DNA of 47,525 bases from Streptomyces sp. UW30 (GCF_008042075.1 NZ_RDBN01000053.1:207238-254762); one strand, 5' to 3'. Counted from the first letter of the stretch, positions 18,240 to 27,877 are shown. Translations and numbers: made by a program. Notes: generated by a model not told the origin, from the sequence alone.

Positions 18240-18815
18240 TCAGGGCGTGCGCGGGGTCGCCGGGACGGCCGGCGGCGAGTACTCGGCGGAGGCGGAGGGA
18301 GCGGGTCCGCTGCCTTGCTCCAGACCGGTCGAGGCCGGTGCCGGGACCCGGTCCCGGCTGCCCGAGGAGGCGCCGCGATAGACCGCCGTGAAGGCCAGCG
18401 CGACCATGCCGATGCCCATCACGAGGGCGAGCATCCAGGCGACGGGACGGTGCCAGCGGACCTGCTTGCCGTAGGTCCCGGGGGCGCCGTAGTGGCCTTC
18501 GAGGATGTCCGTGTCGTCCAGATCGTCCAGATCGGGATCATGGCCGAATCCGGTGCGGTCGTCGGGGCCGTACCCCTCGTCGTACCGCTCGCCCCGGCCG
18601 TGGGCCCGGCGTGCTTCCGCCTCGGAGGCCTCTGCTCTCGCCTGGGCGGCGGCCAGGAGCCGCTCGACCGCGGTCGGCTCGTGCACCGCGGCCGCCTGTA
18701 CGAAGGCCTCGTCGAAGACCACGGAGGCGAACTCTTCGTCCGACACCCCGCGGTCGTGGTCGTCGTCGGGATCCCAGCCGTCAGGGAACGGCGTGCCCCC
18801 CACGTCCTCCGGCAC
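18240..18815 (-). CDS. SCO2584-type membrane protein (spore-wall synthesis family)
   Basis: 191 aa from the GTG at 18815, preceded by GGAG at short spacing; the frame stays open far upstream only as a shadow of proA. The N-terminal ASVVFDEAFVQAAAVHE (residues 30-46) matches the motif in the downstream neighbour. An Ala/Glu/Arg helix (47-75), an acidic stretch (90-108) and one membrane helix (127-147) follow, with a 40-residue Pro/Ser-rich external tail. I recall SCO2584 as a partner of the MreB-directed spore-wall synthesising complex in S. coelicolor. No enzymatic motif is present, so a scaffold role is likely. Confidence 0.78.
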   Translation of the reverse strand: MPEDVGGTPFPDGWDPDDDHDRGVSDEEFASVVFDEAFVQAAAVHEPTAVERLLAAAQARAEASEAEARRAHGRGERYDEGYGPDDRTGFGHDPDLDDLDDTDILEGHYGAPGTYGKQVRWHRPVAWMLALVMGIGMVALAFTAVYRGASSGSRDRVPAPASTGLEQGSGPAPSASAEYSPPAVPATPRTP

Positions 18816-18945
18816 GGCTCCAGAGTAGACCTGGGGGGTCAATTTGGGCAGACGGTATGGAAATTCATCCGCCTTGTGAGACACCTCCCGTGCGCCACGG
18901 AGGCAGTCCGGGGGCGCGTGTCGGACGCATATGCCCTGACCGCGC

Positions 18946-18964
18946 GCCCCTACGCCGTAGGGGC
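18946..18964 (-). terminator. Terminator directly after proA
   Basis: GCCCCTAC-GCC-GTAGGGGC, a perfect 8-bp stem, touches the proA stop codon. Confidence 0.75.
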
Positions 18965-20251
18965 TCAGCGCCGTACGTGGCCGTCGCCGGTGACGATGTA
19001 CTTCGTGCTGGTCAGCTCCGGCAGCCCCATCGGGCCACGGGCGTGCAGCTTCTGCGTGGAGATGCCGATCTCCGCGCCGAAGCCGAACTGGCCGCCGTCG
19101 GTGAAGCGGGTGGAGGCGTTCACCGCGACCGTCGTGGAGTCGACCAGTTGGGTGAAACGGCGGGCGGCCTGCTGCGAAGTGGTGACGATGGCCTCGGTGT
19201 GGCCGGAGGTCCACAGCCGGATGTGCTCGACGGCCTTGTCCAGCGAGTCCACGACCGCCGCGGCGATGTCGTACGACAGGTACTCGGTCTCCCAGTCCTC
19301 CGCCGTGGCCTCCACGACGGTCGCCTTGGAGTCCTTGGCGTACGCCATCACCCTCTCGTCCGCGTGCACGGTCACCCCGGCCTCGGCGAGGGCGTCCAGG
19401 GCGCGCGGCAGGAACTCGGGGGCGATGTCCTGGTGGACCAGGAGGGTCTCGGCGGCGTTGCAGACGCTGACGCGCTGGGCCTTGGAGTTGATCAGGATCT
19501 CGACCGCCATGTCGAGGTCGGCGTTCGCATCGACGTAGACGTGGCAGTTGCCGGTGCCCGTCTCGATGACCGGGACGATCGACTCCGAGACGACGGTCTG
19601 GATCAGCGAGGCGCCGCCGCGCGGGATCAGCACGTCGACCAGGCCGCGCGCCCGCATCAGCTCGCGGACGCTCTCGCGGCTCTCGCCGGGCACCAGCTGC
19701 ACGGCGTCGGCGGGCAGCCCGGCCCCGCCCACGGCGTCGCGGATCACCCGGACGAGGGCGGAGTTCGACTCGTACGCCGAGGCCGAGCCGCGCAGCAGGA
19801 CCGCGTTGCCGGACTTCAGGCACAGGGCGGCGGCGTCCACGGTGACGTTCGGGCGGGCCTCGTAGATGATCCCGACGACGCCCAGCGGGACCCGGACCTG
19901 GCGCAGGTCGATGCCGTTGGGGAGCGTGGACCCGCGCACGACCTCGCCGACCGGGTCGGGCAGCGCCACGACGTCCCGGACGTCGGAGGCGATGGTCCGC
20001 ACGCGCTCCGGCGTCAGCGTCAGCCGGTCGATGATCGCCTCGCTGGTGCCGGCCTCGCGGGCCTTGGCGATGTCCTTGGCGTTGGCCTCGACGATCTCAC
20101 TCGTACGGACCTCCAGGGCGTCCGCGATGGCGAGCAGCGCGTCGTCCTTCTCGGCCCGCGGCAGGGGGGCGAGGTCGGCGGCGGCGGCCTTGGCGCGGTA
20201 GGCGGCCCGGTTGACCGGGGACATGGAGTCGTACGGCGAAAGCGTGGTCAT
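18965..20251 (-). CDS. proA: Glutamate-5-semialdehyde dehydrogenase (gamma-glutamyl phosphate reductase)
   Basis: 428 aa from the ATG at 20251 ([10 protein letters not shown]). The catalytic Cys is C264 ([12 protein letters not shown]). [19 protein letters not shown] (122-140) is the ProA nucleotide-site signature and RGGASLIQ lies at 211-218. It reduces glutamyl phosphate made by ProB on the way to proline. A TACCCT -10 element six bases before the ATG suggests a leaderless mRNA. proB is 0.7 kb upstream on the same strand with one small gene between; the proA promoter makes separate expression possible. Confidence 0.98.
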   Translation of the reverse strand: MTTLSPYDSMSPVNRAAYRAKAAAADLAPLPRAEKDDALLAIADALEVRTSEIVEANAKDIAKAREAGTSEAIIDRLTLTPERVRTIASDVRDVVALPDPVGEVVRGSTLPNGIDLRQVRVPLGVVGIIYEARPNVTVDAAALCLKSGNAVLLRGSASAYESNSALVRVIRDAVGGAGLPADAVQLVPGESRESVRELMRARGLVDVLIPRGGASLIQTVVSESIVPVIETGTGNCHVYVDANADLDMAVEILINSKAQRVSVCNAAETLLVHQDIAPEFLPRALDALAEAGVTVHADERVMAYAKDSKATVVEATAEDWETEYLSYDIAAAVVDSLDKAVEHIRLWTSGHTEAIVTTSQQAARRFTQLVDSTTVAVNASTRFTDGGQFGFGAEIGISTQKLHARGPMGLPELTSTKYIVTGDGHVRR

Positions 20252-20263
20252 GAAAGAAGGGTA
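20252..20263 (-). promoter_or_regulatory. -10 element placing the proA mRNA start at its ATG
   Basis: TACCCT (20263-20258) plus six bases precedes the ATG, and no Shine-Dalgarno is visible. The geometry is identical to that of the leuS leader peptide. No clear -35. Confidence 0.45.
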
Positions 20264-20326
20264 GTGCGGTCGCGAGGCGGTTCCCTCGTGCATTCCGAAC
20301 CGCGAGACAAGCCGCCCGGGGGCTGC

Positions 20327-20713
20327 TCAATAGGGGTGGACGCCCACCGGTGTCGCCGGTGGCGGTCCGTAGCCCTCGGCGATGCGCTGGTGGTAGGTCT
20401 CGCGGTCGATGACCTCCAGGCCGACGATCTCCCAGGGCGGCAGCCCCGCGCTCTGCCGGTGCTCGCCCCACAGGCGCAGGGCCACGGCGGCCGCGTCGTG
20501 CAGGTCGCGGGCCTCTTCCCAGTAGCGGATCTCCGCGTGGTCGCCCGCGTACCGGCTGGTCAGCAGAAAGGGGTGGTCGTGGGCGAGCTGTTCGAGAGCG
20601 CGCCGCACCTCCTTCAGCGGGGCCTCCCGGCCGGAGACGCTGAGGGTGACGTGCCACAGGCGGGGCAGGTCCTCGGGCTGCTCGTAGCGGTCGCCGGCCG
20701 CGACGCTCGTCAA
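20327..20713 (-). CDS. Conserved hypothetical protein between proB and proA
   Basis: 128 aa using a TTG start at 20713, supported by GAGGAG seven bases upstream. It has no signal or membrane helix. The text RLWHVTLSVSGREAPLKEVRRAL, then YWEEARDLHDAAAVALRLWGEHR, suggests a compact alpha/beta protein of about 100 residues. The end (PPWEIVGLEVIDRETYHQRIAEG) resembles a small conserved actinobacterial family that I know only as hypothetical (SCO2586 position). Its place between proB and proA is conserved in Streptomyces as I recall, but no link to proline synthesis is visible. The 245 bases between it and proB hold no gene that I can support. Confidence 0.75.
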   Translation of the reverse strand: MTSVAAGDRYEQPEDLPRLWHVTLSVSGREAPLKEVRRALEQLAHDHPFLLTSRYAGDHAEIRYWEEARDLHDAAAVALRLWGEHRQSAGLPPWEIVGLEVIDRETYHQRIAEGYGPPPATPVGVHPY

Positions 20714-20958
20714 GGCGCGCTCCTCACCGGCCGCACGGGACGAGGCCCCACCGGCACTGCGGGACGCCGCCCCAGGGCGCACTCGTCTCACGACGGCCTC
20801 CTTTACGCAGTGACCGACTCGGTGGTCGTGCGGAATGTGTCCCGTAGACAAAGTTGAGCAGGCCGCAAGGGCTCGCGGGGCGATTTTGCGGAACGTCCAC
20901 CTCAGGGCGGCCCTTGAAACAGGGCGTTCCCCCCGTTTTCGGCCGGAGGGCGGGGACC

Positions 20959-22086
20959 TTACGGCTCCAGGACCACCAGGTCGTCCCGGTGTACGACCTC
21001 CCGCTCGTACTCCGCGCCCAGCTCGCGCGCCAGCTCCCGCGTGGAGCGCCCGAGCAGCTGCGGGATCTCCTTGGCGTCGAAGTTGACGAGGCCGCGGGCG
21101 ACCGCGCGCCCTGTGCTGTCGCGCAGTTCGACCGGGTCGCCCGCGCTGAACTCGCCCTCGACGGCCGCGATCCCGGCCGGGAGCAGCGACTTGCGGCGCT
21201 CGACGACCGCCCGTACCGCACCGTCGTCGAGGGTGAGCGACCCCTGGGGCGTGGACGCGTGCTGGAGCCACAGCAGGCGGTCGGCGGAGCGCTTGCCGGT
21301 GGCGTGGAAGTAGGTGCCGGTGTCGCCGCCGGACAGGGCGTCGGCGGCGTGGATCGCGCTGGTCAGGACGACCGGGATGCCGGCGGCGGCCGCGATCCGG
21401 GCCGCCTCGACCTTGGTGACCATGCCGCCGGTGCCTACGCCGGCCTTGCCCGCGCTGCCGATCTCGACGTGTGCCAGGTCCTGCGGTCCCCGTACCTCCG
21501 CTATCCGCGAGGTGCCGGGCTTGCTGGGGTCGCCGTCGTACACGCCGTCGATGTCGGACAGCAGCACCAGCAGGTCGGCGCGCACGAGGTGGGCGACGAG
21601 GGCGGCGAGCCGGTCGTTGTCGCCGAAGCGGATCTCGTCCGTGGCGACGGTGTCGTTCTCGTTGACGATCGGGAACGCGCCCATCGCGAGCAGCTTGTCG
21701 AGGGTGCGCGAGGCGTTGCGGTGGTGGGCCCGGCGGCTCATGTCGTCGCTGGTCAGCAGCACCTGGCCGACCCGGACGGTGTAGCGCGCGAAGGAGGCGG
21801 CGTAGCGGGCGACCAGGAGGCCCTGCCCGACGCTGGCGGCCGCCTGCTGGCGGGCGAGGTCCTTGGGGCGGCGGCGCAGCCCCAGCGGGGCCAGCCCGGC
21901 CGCGATGGCGCCGGAGGAGACCAGGACGATCTCCCGCTCCCCGCCGCTGCGGCCCTTGGCGAGGACGTCGACCAGGGCGTCGACGCGGTCCGCGTCCAGG
22001 CCGCCGGACGCGGTGGTCAGCGACGAGGAGCCCACCTTGACGACGACCCTGCGGGCCTCGTGCACACCCTGCCTTGCCCCTGCCAC
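20959..22086 (-). CDS. proB: Glutamate 5-kinase
   Basis: 375 aa from the GTG at 22086; a GTG seven codons later is an alternative. VVVKVGSSSLT at the start, VLVSSGAIAAG, VNENDTV and LLVLLSDIDGVYDGDP are the amino-acid-kinase motifs of ProB. The last about 90 residues form a PUA domain (GEFSAGDPVELRDSTGRAVA, RGLVNFDAKEI). It phosphorylates glutamate for proline synthesis and is normally feedback-inhibited by proline. In many bacteria it follows obg; here the wall-polymer cluster separates them by about 14 kb. Confidence 0.97.
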   Translation of the reverse strand: MAGARQGVHEARRVVVKVGSSSLTTASGGLDADRVDALVDVLAKGRSGGEREIVLVSSGAIAAGLAPLGLRRRPKDLARQQAAASVGQGLLVARYAASFARYTVRVGQVLLTSDDMSRRAHHRNASRTLDKLLAMGAFPIVNENDTVATDEIRFGDNDRLAALVAHLVRADLLVLLSDIDGVYDGDPSKPGTSRIAEVRGPQDLAHVEIGSAGKAGVGTGGMVTKVEAARIAAAAGIPVVLTSAIHAADALSGGDTGTYFHATGKRSADRLLWLQHASTPQGSLTLDDGAVRAVVERRKSLLPAGIAAVEGEFSAGDPVELRDSTGRAVARGLVNFDAKEIPQLLGRSTRELARELGAEYEREVVHRDDLVVLEP

Positions 22087-22298
22087 CTGTGCTGTTTCCC
22101 CTCGCGCGGATGCCCGTTGCCTGCACCGGAAATCTACGCGAAGCGGATCGAGCGGCGCGCATCGGTCCAGTCTCCGGACAGCCAAAACGTGACCATTTTC
22201 AGCCACCCAAGGCCTTCAAGACATGTGCGTGTCGTCTGTACGCTGCCGCGCGTTAACCGGAGCGCATACTTCCCCCGCCGACCTTGGAGTGACCGCAG

Positions 22299-24347
22299 TT
22301 GCCCACACCCCTGTCCAGCATCCCGGCCAGAGCCCTGGTCGCAGCGCTCCTGGTCGCAGCCTTCTGCGCTCAAGCCGTGGCCGCGCTGCGGCCGAATGTC
22401 CCGCTGCTGCTGGCCTCGACGGTCATGTCCCTGGCCGTCGAGGGCGTGATGTACCGCTGGCAGCGCGGCATGCTCTCGGTGTTCGCCAAGTCGCACGCGG
22501 ACATCACCGTGCGGCATGTGCTGCGGGACCTGCTGCTGGTCGTGGCCCTGCTGCGGCTCGGCGAGCAGCAGCGCGAGACGCTGTACACGCCGCTGGTCGC
22601 GGGCCTGCTCGCCTTCTACGCCCTGCACTGCGCGATCCAGGCGGTCTCGGTGCTGGTCCGCCGCACCCGCACCCTGCCGGTGGTCACCCGCAACATCGAC
22701 GCCTCCGCCCTGCGCCTGTCCCCCGCCCCACCGGTCCTGCTGCGCCGCCCCGGCGACCGTCTGCTGGTCTTCGGCCTCCCGGCCACGGCGGGCCTGCTGG
22801 CCACAGCCGCCACCGACGACCCGCGCTGCGCCGCCCTCGGCATCGCCCTGTCCCTGGCACTCGCCCTGCTGGGCCTGTACGACCTTCTCGTACGGCTGCT
22901 GCCGGGCCGTCGCCCGGCGGGCGAGCGCGAGACGCTGGAGTGGCTGGACGCCTGGCTGGCGGAGTACCGGCCGACGGTCGGCCTGTACTTCTCCGGCGGC
23001 GCCTCCTCGGCGTACCAGGCGAACATGTGGCTGGAACCGCTCGCACAGCTTCAGGGCCGTCCGCTGATCGTGCTGCGCGAGCGGTTCATGGTGCCGAAGA
23101 TCGGCCCGACCGACGTCCCGATCCTGTGTCTGCCGAAGGTCTCCACGCTGATGCGCCTGGAGGAATCCTCGCTCCAGGTCCTCATCCACCCCTCGAACTC
23201 CGGCAAGACCTCCCAGGTCCTGCGCATCCCCACGCTCAAGCACACCTTCGTCAACCACGGGGAGAGCGACAAGCTGTCGTCCTGCAACCCGTACGCGAAG
23301 GCCTACGACGAGGTGTGGGTCGCCGGGCCTGCGGCACGGGAGCGGTACGCGCTGGCCGAGGTCGGCGTCGAGGACAAGGACGTGGTGGAGATCGGCCGCC
23401 CGCAGCTGGACGCCGTACGGCCGTACGAGGGCGCCCCGGCCGGCGCGCGGACGACCGTGCTGTACGCGCCGACCTGGGAGGGCTGGGACGGCAACCCGGG
23501 CAACACGTCGGTGATGGAGGCCGGCGAGAACCTCGTCCGGGCGCTGCTCGCGGACCCGGGCGTGCGGCTGCTGTACAAGCCGCATCCGCTGACGGGGTCG
23601 GTGGACCCGCGGGCGGGGGCGGCCGATCTGCGGATCCGTGAGCTGATCCGGGCGGCGAGCCGGGAGCAGGCGGCCGAGCGGTCGCGGGACACCGGGGAAC
23701 TCGACCTTCGTACAAGGGAGTTGGACCGGCTGACCACGACCGCGGTGCGGGGGGGCGCCGATCAGCTCGAGCGGATGCTGCTCCAGGGGGAGCCGGAGCC
23801 GGGGCGGGCGGACGCGGTGGCGGCGGCCACAGCGGCCTGGGAGGAGGCGTACTGGGCCTCGCTGCCCGAGGCGGAGCACCAGGTCGTGACCGATGCGCGG
23901 CCCACGCTGTACTCCTGCTTCAACCGGGCGGATCTGCTGATCAGCGATGTGTCGAGCGTGATCAGCGACTTCCTGGCGAGCGGGAAGCCGTACGCCGTGG
24001 CGAACACCAGCGGCCTTGCGGAGGACGTGTTCCGCAAGGCCTTCCCGACGGTGCGCGCGGCGACCGTGCTGACGCCGGACGCGGCCGGGGTGCCGGACCT
24101 GCTGGAGACGGTGCGGCACCCCGAGAAGGACGAACTGGCAAAGGCGCGGGCCGAGTTGAAGCGTCACCTGCTGGGGCCGGACGAGCCGGCGTCACAGGAG
24201 CGGTTCAACGAGGCCGTGCAGGCGCTGGGTTCGGCGGCCTGCGAGCACCGGGCCCGGATGGCGGAGCGGCTCGCGGCGGAGGTCGCCACGGAGATCCCGG
24301 ACCAGCGCCGGTCCGCTACGCCGCCGCAGCCCGCCCACCCGGCGTAG
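22299..24347 (+). CDS. Membrane-anchored CDP-polyol phosphotransferase (teichoic-acid polymerase type)
   Basis: 682 aa with a TTG start and GGAG eight bases upstream. About five to six membrane helices fill residues 10-200. The GT-B type catalytic part follows with HGESDK (320-325), YAPTWEGWDGNPGNTS (389-404), YKPHPLTGSV (426-435) and ISDVSSVISDF (548-558), matching the HG, PTW, HP and SDYSS-like motifs of TagF/TarF/TarL. Such enzymes transfer glycerol- or ribitol-phosphate from a CDP donor to a growing wall polymer. A coiled segment (about 440-520) interrupts the second half, as in its paralogue at 25793. Its 3' end overlaps the convergent glycosyltransferase by 32 bases. Confidence 0.88.
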   Translation: MPTPLSSIPARALVAALLVAAFCAQAVAALRPNVPLLLASTVMSLAVEGVMYRWQRGMLSVFAKSHADITVRHVLRDLLLVVALLRLGEQQRETLYTPLVAGLLAFYALHCAIQAVSVLVRRTRTLPVVTRNIDASALRLSPAPPVLLRRPGDRLLVFGLPATAGLLATAATDDPRCAALGIALSLALALLGLYDLLVRLLPGRRPAGERETLEWLDAWLAEYRPTVGLYFSGGASSAYQANMWLEPLAQLQGRPLIVLRERFMVPKIGPTDVPILCLPKVSTLMRLEESSLQVLIHPSNSGKTSQVLRIPTLKHTFVNHGESDKLSSCNPYAKAYDEVWVAGPAARERYALAEVGVEDKDVVEIGRPQLDAVRPYEGAPAGARTTVLYAPTWEGWDGNPGNTSVMEAGENLVRALLADPGVRLLYKPHPLTGSVDPRAGAADLRIRELIRAASREQAAERSRDTGELDLRTRELDRLTTTAVRGGADQLERMLLQGEPEPGRADAVAAATAAWEEAYWASLPEAEHQVVTDARPTLYSCFNRADLLISDVSSVISDFLASGKPYAVANTSGLAEDVFRKAFPTVRAATVLTPDAAGVPDLLETVRHPEKDELAKARAELKRHLLGPDEPASQERFNEAVQALGSAACEHRARMAERLAAEVATEIPDQRRSATPPQPAHPA

Positions 24348-25542
24348 CACCGCCGGAGGACCGCAGCACCCGGCGCGCCTTGCGCACCGCACGCCGCAGG
24401 AACGAGTCCGCGCCGCCCTCCCGGTAGCCGGGGTAGGCGCGGGCCTGGCGCGGTTCGGCGAGGTACACCGCGTCGGGGATCCCCGCCGCCGTGTCCCGGA
24501 AGTGCGGGTAGGCGAGGTAGACCCGGCGGCCCTTCTTCTCCAGGAGGGCCGCCGGCTGCTTCTTGGCCTTGACGAACTCCACGACGGGCAGCAGGAGTTC
24601 GGGGCGCTGCTCGGCGACCAGGTGCAGCCGCAGCCGCTCGTCGACCTTGAGGCGGCGGGCGATGCCCGGCGTCCAGTAGGCGTCCATGAGGGGCTTCGCC
24701 AGTTCGAGCTTGTGCCGGCGGACCTTCTCGCTGTCCTTTGCGTACTTGGGCCCGAACTGCGGCAGCAGGGTGATGAGGAAGGGCCGGAGCAGGAGCAGCT
24801 CGCGGCGCTCCCCCGCGGGCACGTGCTCGGCTATCAGGTTCATCAGGGCGCGCGCGGAGTCGAAGCGCAGGGCGTAACCGCCGCTCTTCGTCACGTGCTT
24901 GCCGTCGTCGCGGCCCACCAGGTAGTAGCAGGTGTAGTCGGCGATCACGGAGACCCCGTCGGCCCGCAGATAGGCCTCCATCGTGAACAGCGCGTCCTCG
25001 CCGGTCCACAGGGACTCGTCGAAGCGCATGTTGTGCCGGGTCAGCAGGTCGCGGCGGAACAGCTTCTGCGCGCTCAGCGTGAACTTGATGTTGGAGGAGA
25101 AGACGTCGGTCCGCTCCAGCGTCTTGCCCCACATGGACTTCGGCGCGGTGCGGTTGACGCCCTCGATGCGGCCGAGCACCACGTCCGTGCCGCATCGGTC
25201 GGCCATCGCGACCATGCGCTCAAGGGCCTCGGGGCCCAGCCGGTCGTCGGCGTCCAGGAAGAAGACGTAGCGCCCGGTCGCCTTGCCCAGTCCGACGTTG
25301 CGCGGGCCGCTCGGGCCGCCGGAGTTCTCCTGCCGGATGACGGTGACCTGCATGGGCACGCGTGCCGCGAACTCCTCCAGGCACTCCCCCGTTCCGTCCG
25401 TGGAACCGTCGTCCACCGCGATGACCTCGATGCGCCCCGGCTCGATGGTCTGCGCCTCGACCGAAGCCAGGCACTCGACCAGGTACGGCATCGCTTCGTA
25501 CGCCCCGATGATCACAGTCACATCAGGCTGCGTGACGGTCAC
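24316..25542 (-). CDS. GT2 family glycosyltransferase
   Basis: 408 aa, GTG start with GGGGGAAAC upstream. VTVIIGAYEAMPYL at the start, DDGS (44-47) and the metal-binding DADD (97-100, FFLDADDR) are the GT-A inverting signature. GEDALFTMEAYLRADG around residue 185 is the usual acceptor/catalytic region. It has no membrane helix; the basic C-terminus (RRAVRKARRVLRSSGG) could touch the membrane. It probably adds a sugar to the wall polymer or its linkage unit; the sugar cannot be read from sequence. The end overlaps the polymerase gene by 32 bases, tail to tail. Confidence 0.88.
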   Translation of the reverse strand: MTVTQPDVTVIIGAYEAMPYLVECLASVEAQTIEPGRIEVIAVDDGSTDGTGECLEEFAARVPMQVTVIRQENSGGPSGPRNVGLGKATGRYVFFLDADDRLGPEALERMVAMADRCGTDVVLGRIEGVNRTAPKSMWGKTLERTDVFSSNIKFTLSAQKLFRRDLLTRHNMRFDESLWTGEDALFTMEAYLRADGVSVIADYTCYYLVGRDDGKHVTKSGGYALRFDSARALMNLIAEHVPAGERRELLLLRPFLITLLPQFGPKYAKDSEKVRRHKLELAKPLMDAYWTPGIARRLKVDERLRLHLVAEQRPELLLPVVEFVKAKKQPAALLEKKGRRVYLAYPHFRDTAAGIPDAVYLAEPRQARAYPGYREGGADSFLRRAVRKARRVLRSSGGATPGGRAAAA

Positions 25543-25730
25543 GTTTCCCCCTTGTCAACGGGATATTTCCCCCGTATCGCCTCATTCGCTACCTGATAGA
25601 CGGCTGGGCATTGCAAGCGGTTGCCTCATCGGCCTGTTTTGGTGAGCCAGTTCACATCGCGAACTGACATGGACTCACGGTATTCGGGAAACGTAAGAGG
25701 CCCGCGAGAGCAGTGCGAACGGCGCGTCAG

Positions 25731-25776
25731 AAAACGGCTCGGCCCCCGAGGATTCGCTCCTCGGGGGCCGAGCCGT
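25731..25776 (-). terminator. Very strong terminator after the second polymerase gene
   Basis: A perfect 19-bp stem (25734-25752 with 25758-25776) with a 5-base loop is followed by TTTT on the minus strand, 17 bases past the stop at 25793. It insulates the glycosyltransferase gene from upstream transcription. The rest of 25543-25730 shows no gene. Confidence 0.95.
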
Positions 25777-25792
25777 TCGTGCGGTGTGCGAG

Positions 25793-27877
25793 TCAGGCCG
25801 TCAGGTCGTCCCCGGCCACCGACACCCGCTGCTCGGGCAGGGCCGCCGCCCGTGACTCCTGGCCGACATTGCGGGTCTCGGCCTTGATCGCGAGGTTCGA
25901 CACCGCGGTGTTGAACTGCTCGATGGACGTCGGCTCGTCCGGTCCCAGCAGGTACCGCTTGAGGTCGCCGCGGTCCTCGGCCAGCGGGTCGGCCGCCGGG
26001 TCGCGTACGGCATCCAGCAGCTCGCCCAGCTCGCCCGCGCTGTTGGACAGGATCGTCGCCGCGCGTACCGCGGTGTTCGCCCGCTTGAACTCCTCCACGC
26101 CCAGCTCGGCGGAGTCCGTGACGGCGTACGGCTTGCCGCTGGCGATGAAGTCCGAGACCACGCTGGAGATGTCGGAGACCATCGCGTCGGAGACGTTGAA
26201 GCAGTCGTACAGACGCGGCTCGGCGCCCGTGATGACGCGGTGCTCGTGGCTGCCGAAGGAACGCCAGTACTCGGTGTTCCACTCGGCGCGCAGCCGGGCG
26301 ATCTCCTCGTGCCGGGCGATGTCGACCAGGCCGTCACGAGTGGCTTCGGCCTCGTCGCCCCCCTTGCCGTTGCCCTTGCCGTTGCCCTTGCCGGACAGCT
26401 CGGCGAGACGGGCCTCGATCCGGGTCAGCTCGGCCTTGGCGAGGGTCTGCGCGGCGGCGTCGGCCAGGAAGCGCGGGTCGGTGACGCGCTCGGCGGCGGC
26501 CTGCTCGACCAGGGCGGTGATCCGGTGGTGCGCGGCGCCGGCCTCCTTGCTGACGGTGCCGGTGAAGGGGTGCGGCTTGTACAGGACGCGGACCGGCGGG
26601 TCGGCCTTGACCAGCTGGTTCACGATGTTCTCGCCGGCCAGCACGATCGAGGTGTTGCCGGGGTTGCCGTCCCAGCCCTCCCAGGTCGGGGCGTAGAGAA
26701 CCGTCGGGATCCGGCCCTCGGGGACACCGCTCCAGCCCTGGATCGGCGCCAGCTGCGGGCGGCCGACCTCGACGATGTCGTCGTCGCGGACGCCGACGTC
26801 GGCGATGGCGTAGCGGTCACGGCCCGCACGGCCGGCGGTCCACACCTCGTCGTAGACCTTGCTGTACGGGTTGACGCTGGCCAGCTTGTCGCTGTCGCCG
26901 TGGCCGATGAAGACGTGCTTCATGGTGGGGACGCGCAGCAGGTGGATGTTCTTGCCGACGTTCGCCGCGTACAGGGCGACGCGCACGTTGGTCAGGTCCA
27001 GGTTCATCAGGTGCACACCGCCGGGCACACAGATGACGGGGACCGTGGTGGCCGCCATGTTGTTGAGGATGACCCGCTCGCGCAGGATGATCAGCGGCTT
27101 GGAGTCCAGCTGCTCCATGGTCTCCAGCCACATGTTGAGCTGGTACGCGGAGTCCTTGGAGCCGGAGAAGTACAGCACCGTCTCGGGCCGGTACTCGGCC
27201 AGCCAGTCGTCCACGGCGGCCAGGACCCTCTCCGCGTTCGGGGGGACCTTCGCGCCCCGCACGTACGGCACGAGCGCGAGCACGTACAGGCAGCCCAGGC
27301 CCACGGTGATGCCGATGCCGACGAAGCCGGCGACGGCCGACTCCAAGGAGGCCGAGACGAGGATGCCGGCGACGGCCGCGAGGTCGAGGTGCAGCATCTT
27401 CTCGGCGGAGCGGTGCATCAGCCGCCGCGGCGGGGCGTCCGGGATGCGGATGCGCGAGGCGAGGTCGACGTTGCGGGTGGCGACCGGCATGCGGCGGCGG
27501 TTGCGGATCAGGGTGACCAGCGCGCCGTGCGGGGCCTGAAGGCCGTAGAAGGCGATGAAGCAGGCGATCGCACCGTAGTAGATCAGGTCGTCCGCGAGGC
27601 CGAGCCGGGCCAGCAGCAGGATCAGCAGCAGCTGCCTGATCAGGAAACGGATCGACAGACCTGCCCGCACCTTGCTCAGGCGGTTGACCAGATAGCTGCC
27701 CTTGCGGTGCAGATAGTGGTCCGCCAGGTACGTCACGGCGGCCGCGGCCGCGAAGGCGGGAACGCTCGGGACGAGCGCGGCCAGCATGAGTGCCGGGAAG
27801 CCCAGCATCATGAGGGCCGCCGCGGCCAGCTCGGCCGCGCTGCCCACCCGGGCGACGCGAATAGCGGTGGATATCAC
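25793..27877 (-). CDS. Second membrane-anchored CDP-polyol phosphotransferase
   Basis: 694 aa from the GTG at 27877. It is a paralogue of the protein at 22299: an N-terminal hydrophobic region of about six helices, then YRPETVLYFSGSKDSAYQLN, HGDSDK, YAPTWEGWDGNPGNTS, YKPHPFTGTV and VSDISSVVSDF in the same order. A charged insertion carries KGNGKGNGKGG before the last motif block. The C-terminus GPDEPTSIEQFNTAV parallels GPDEPASQERFNEAV in the paralogue. The two may act on different donors (primer and polymerase) or lengthen different polymers. The CDP-donor synthase gene lies directly upstream on the same strand. Confidence 0.88.
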   Translation of the reverse strand: MISTAIRVARVGSAAELAAAALMMLGFPALMLAALVPSVPAFAAAAAVTYLADHYLHRKGSYLVNRLSKVRAGLSIRFLIRQLLLILLLARLGLADDLIYYGAIACFIAFYGLQAPHGALVTLIRNRRRMPVATRNVDLASRIRIPDAPPRRLMHRSAEKMLHLDLAAVAGILVSASLESAVAGFVGIGITVGLGCLYVLALVPYVRGAKVPPNAERVLAAVDDWLAEYRPETVLYFSGSKDSAYQLNMWLETMEQLDSKPLIILRERVILNNMAATTVPVICVPGGVHLMNLDLTNVRVALYAANVGKNIHLLRVPTMKHVFIGHGDSDKLASVNPYSKVYDEVWTAGRAGRDRYAIADVGVRDDDIVEVGRPQLAPIQGWSGVPEGRIPTVLYAPTWEGWDGNPGNTSIVLAGENIVNQLVKADPPVRVLYKPHPFTGTVSKEAGAAHHRITALVEQAAAERVTDPRFLADAAAQTLAKAELTRIEARLAELSGKGNGKGNGKGGDEAEATRDGLVDIARHEEIARLRAEWNTEYWRSFGSHEHRVITGAEPRLYDCFNVSDAMVSDISSVVSDFIASGKPYAVTDSAELGVEEFKRANTAVRAATILSNSAGELGELLDAVRDPAADPLAEDRGDLKRYLLGPDEPTSIEQFNTAVSNLAIKAETRNVGQESRAAALPEQRVSVAGDDLTA

